From DATARH01 sp035570495 (lineage in GTDB: Bacteria > Pseudomonadota > Alphaproteobacteria > ATCC43930 > CGMCC-115725): a DNA stretch of 7,018 nucleotides. Shown piece after piece: positions 5,943-7,018 of the stretch. Position 1 is the first letter of the stretch; every line of letters begins with the position of its first letter. Below the pieces are notes generated by a model that saw only the letters and a program-made list of their open reading frames with translations, was not told the origin of the DNA and searched no databases. The DNA lies in contig DATMLO010000094.1 of NCBI GenBank assembly GCA_035570495.1, positions 1 through 7,018 of the forward strand, read 5' to 3'. The translations under genes were made by a program, and so were the position numbers.

Positions 5943-7018
5943 TTGGCCGCGCATAACAACGGTGAAAATCAGCACGAGGCGGCCGGCGTCGATATCGCCG
6001 AAGCTGATGCCGGCCTCAACAACATCGTCTCGCGCATTGTCGGCACCTGGCCGAAATCTGGCGGCTTTGGCGCGGTGCAGCTGCCGATCGGCTATTTCGC
6101 CAACGTGATCGATATCGGCGGCATCGGCCTCGCGATCACCACAGACGGCGTCGGCTCGAAGGCGATGATCGCCGACATGATGCGCAAATACGACACGATC
6201 GGCATCGACTGCATCGCGATGAACGTCAACGACCTGTTGTGCGTCGGCGCGCGGCCGGTGTCGCTGGTCGATTACATCGCGGTCGAGAAGGCCGACGCGG
6301 CGATGATGGACGGCATCGCGATCGGATTGGCGGAAGGCGCGCGGCAGTCGAACATCTCGATTACCGGCGGCGAAATCTCGCAATTGCGCGATGTCGTGCG
6401 GGGCTTTGACCTAGTCGGCACCGCAGTCGGAACGGTTCCGCTCGACCGCATCCTCGTTGGCCGCGATTTGCAGCCGGGCGACCGGGTCATCGGCTTGCCT
6501 TCGAGCGGCATCCATTCGAATGGCATGACCCTGACCCGGCGCGTCTTCTTTGAGCAGGCAAGCGCCAAGATCGATACGCATTTTGCTGAATTGGGCTGCA
6601 CGCTTGGCGAGGAGCTGCTGCGTCCGACGATTATCTATGTGCCAGAGATTTTGGATGTTTTAAGTGAGATACCGTCGGTTAAGGCGTTGAGTCATATAAC
6701 GGGAGATGGCTTGCTCAATGTGCCCCGCGTCGCGGCCGACGATTATCCGGTCGAGCGCCACTGTGCCGATCGCGGTGCCGACCAGGTCGAAGCCCCGGAC
6801 GACATCGCGCAATTGCGAGATTTCGCCGCCGGTAATCGAGATTTGCGCCTGGCGGGCGCCTTCGGCAAGGCCGATCGCGATGCCGTCAAGCATCGCCGCA
6901 TCCGCCTTCTCGACCGCGATGTAATCGACCAGCGACACCGGCCGCGCGCCGACGCACAGCAGGTCGTTGACGTTCATCGCGATGCAGTCGATGCCGATCG
7001 TGTCGTACGTCCGCATCA
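5943..7018 (+). CDS. purM: Phosphoribosylformylglycinamidine cyclo-ligase (AIR synthetase) PurM, authentic only to about 6720-6731, then chimeric open frame to the window end
   Basis: PurM closes FGAM to AIR with ATP in purine synthesis, in the cytosol. The start chosen is TTG at 5943; GAGG at 5928-5931 is 11 bases upstream, rather far. It leads into the PurM-like AGVDIAEADAGLNNIVSRI. Later signature elements are TTDGVGSK (66-73, ATP site), NVNDLLCVGARP (94-105), TGGEISQLRD (141-150), SSGIHSNG (187-194) and SHITGDGLLN (250-259). The usual bacterial GGETAEMP loop is replaced by GGEISQLRDVVRGFDLVG, closer to the archaeal-type pattern as I recall it. Homology to PurM stops at about residue 260. 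From 6730 the frame stays open but only reads the antisense of a second, inverted purM copy, so the C-terminal third of a normal ~340-residue enzyme is missing. Codons from about 6640 to 6719 are unusually AT-rich. As it stands the gene would not encode a normal PurM. Confidence 0.75.
   Translation, partial: MAAHNNGENQHEAAGVDIAEADAGLNNIVSRIVGTWPKSGGFGAVQLPIGYFANVIDIGGIGLAITTDGVGSKAMIADMMRKYDTIGIDCIAMNVNDLLCVGARPVSLVDYIAVEKADAAMMDGIAIGLAEGARQSNISITGGEISQLRDVVRGFDLVGTAVGTVPLDRILVGRDLQPGDRVIGLPSSGIHSNGMTLTRRVFFEQASAKIDTHFAELGCTLGEELLRPTIIYVPEILDVLSEIPSVKALSHITGDGLLNVPRVAADDYPVERHCADRGADQVEAPDDIAQLRDFAAGNRDLRLAGAFGKADRDAVKHRRIRLLDRDVIDQRHRPRADAQQVVDVHRDAVDADRVVRPH
6178..6466 (+). repeat. purM: Left arm of a 289-base imperfect inverted repeat
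   Basis: Position x on the plus strand pairs with 13196 minus x on the other, without indels, from 6178/7018 to 6466/6730. I count about 31 mismatches in 289 bases (about 89% identity), concentrated in two blocks (about 6298-6357 and 6429-6466), with near-identity in between. The arms are separated by 263 bases (6467-6729), which hold the next part of the plus-strand purM. Confidence 0.85.
6730..7018 (-). pseudogene. purM: Inverted, diverged partial copy of purM (middle part only)
   Basis: On the minus strand, from the window end back to 6730, the reading begins MRTYDTIGIDCIAMNVND and ends LDRIIVGRD. It matches residues 80-174 of the plus-strand PurM with only seven differences in my hand alignment: K82T, M122L, S136A, N137Q, V162I, P166A and L171I. 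After VGRD the PurM pattern is lost: AGHIEQAISRY appears instead of LQPGDRVIG. The frame then reads antisense of the first copy to a stop at 6660-6662. The 5' part of this copy would lie beyond the window. It carries no internal stop and its differences are largely synonymous, so it derives from a functional gene. It is either a true second copy broken by rearrangement, or a strain variant joined in the wrong orientation. Confidence 0.7.
6730..7018 (-). repeat. purM: Right arm of the 289-base imperfect inverted repeat
   Basis: This is the reverse-complement partner of 6178-6466. It runs to the last base of the window, so its outer limit is unknown. The inner limit, about 6730, coincides with the point where both purM frames lose homology, which marks it as the rearrangement junction. 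Confidence 0.85.

Noticed and set aside
5898..6383. Minus-strand frame opposite purM
   Set aside because: It is antisense Arg/Asp/His-rich translation typical of GC-rich shadows. Its similarity to the tail of the chimeric plus-strand frame is only a result of the inverted repeat.
6178..7018. Invertible phase-variation switch formed by the inverted purM arms
   Set aside because: The arms are coding sequence with 11% divergence, there is no recombinase or promoter between them, and neither orientation would restore a complete gene inside the window. It is kept only as a remote option.
1..7018. CRISPR arrays, tRNA or rRNA genes, insertion sequences, toxin-antitoxin or defence genes
   Set aside because: I saw no regularly spaced direct repeats, tRNA-like cloverleaf, transposase motif or known defence domain when reading both strands.

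Overview
This window is GC-rich DNA with strong C/G third-position bias, several GTG/TTG starts and good Shine-Dalgarno sites. Together with a fragment of the 'TCATTGCGAGCGAAGCG' family of palindromic repeats, this suggests an alphaproteobacterium, probably Hyphomicrobiales/Bradyrhizobium-like. The assignment is inferred from gene style and recalled repeat families, not from a database search.

Layout, left to right. The 3' end of a RidA/YjgF-family gene (+) is followed by a short palindromic repeat and a full class III (CaiB/BaiF) CoA-transferase gene (+). Convergent to it is a two-gene minus-strand block: a luciferase-like flavin monooxygenase (promoter-proximal) and then a secreted PEBP (YbhB/YbcL-type) protein 89 bases downstream. 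A 274-base divergent intergenic region with an AT-rich core separates the monooxygenase from a plus-strand lipoprotein with a DUF1906 (Rv2525c-like, glycoside-hydrolase-like) domain and a long Ala/Pro/His-rich tail. The frame of that tail runs 146 bases into the next gene, an alpha/beta hydrolase (+), which ends at a textbook intrinsic terminator. After the terminator a PurM (AIR synthetase) gene begins from a TTG codon.

The left five-sixths looks like an ordinary accessory metabolic neighbourhood. RidA, CoA-transferase, flavin monooxygenase and alpha/beta hydrolase fit catabolism of a small organic substrate, but nothing in the sequence identifies that substrate. The PEBP protein and the DUF1906 lipoprotein are exported.

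The most anomalous region is the right end. The purM reading frame loses its homology at about 6720-6731. From 6730 to the window end, the opposite strand carries a second, diverged copy of the middle of the same gene: 289 bases, about 89% identical by hand alignment, no indels, mostly synonymous differences. The last ~100 bases of the first copy also switch to AT-rich, rare-type codons. This could be a chimeric assembly joining related strains, or a real inverted duplication that breaks purM. The assembly explanation is the more economical. I did not find convincing evidence of a new defence, mobile or RNA system.
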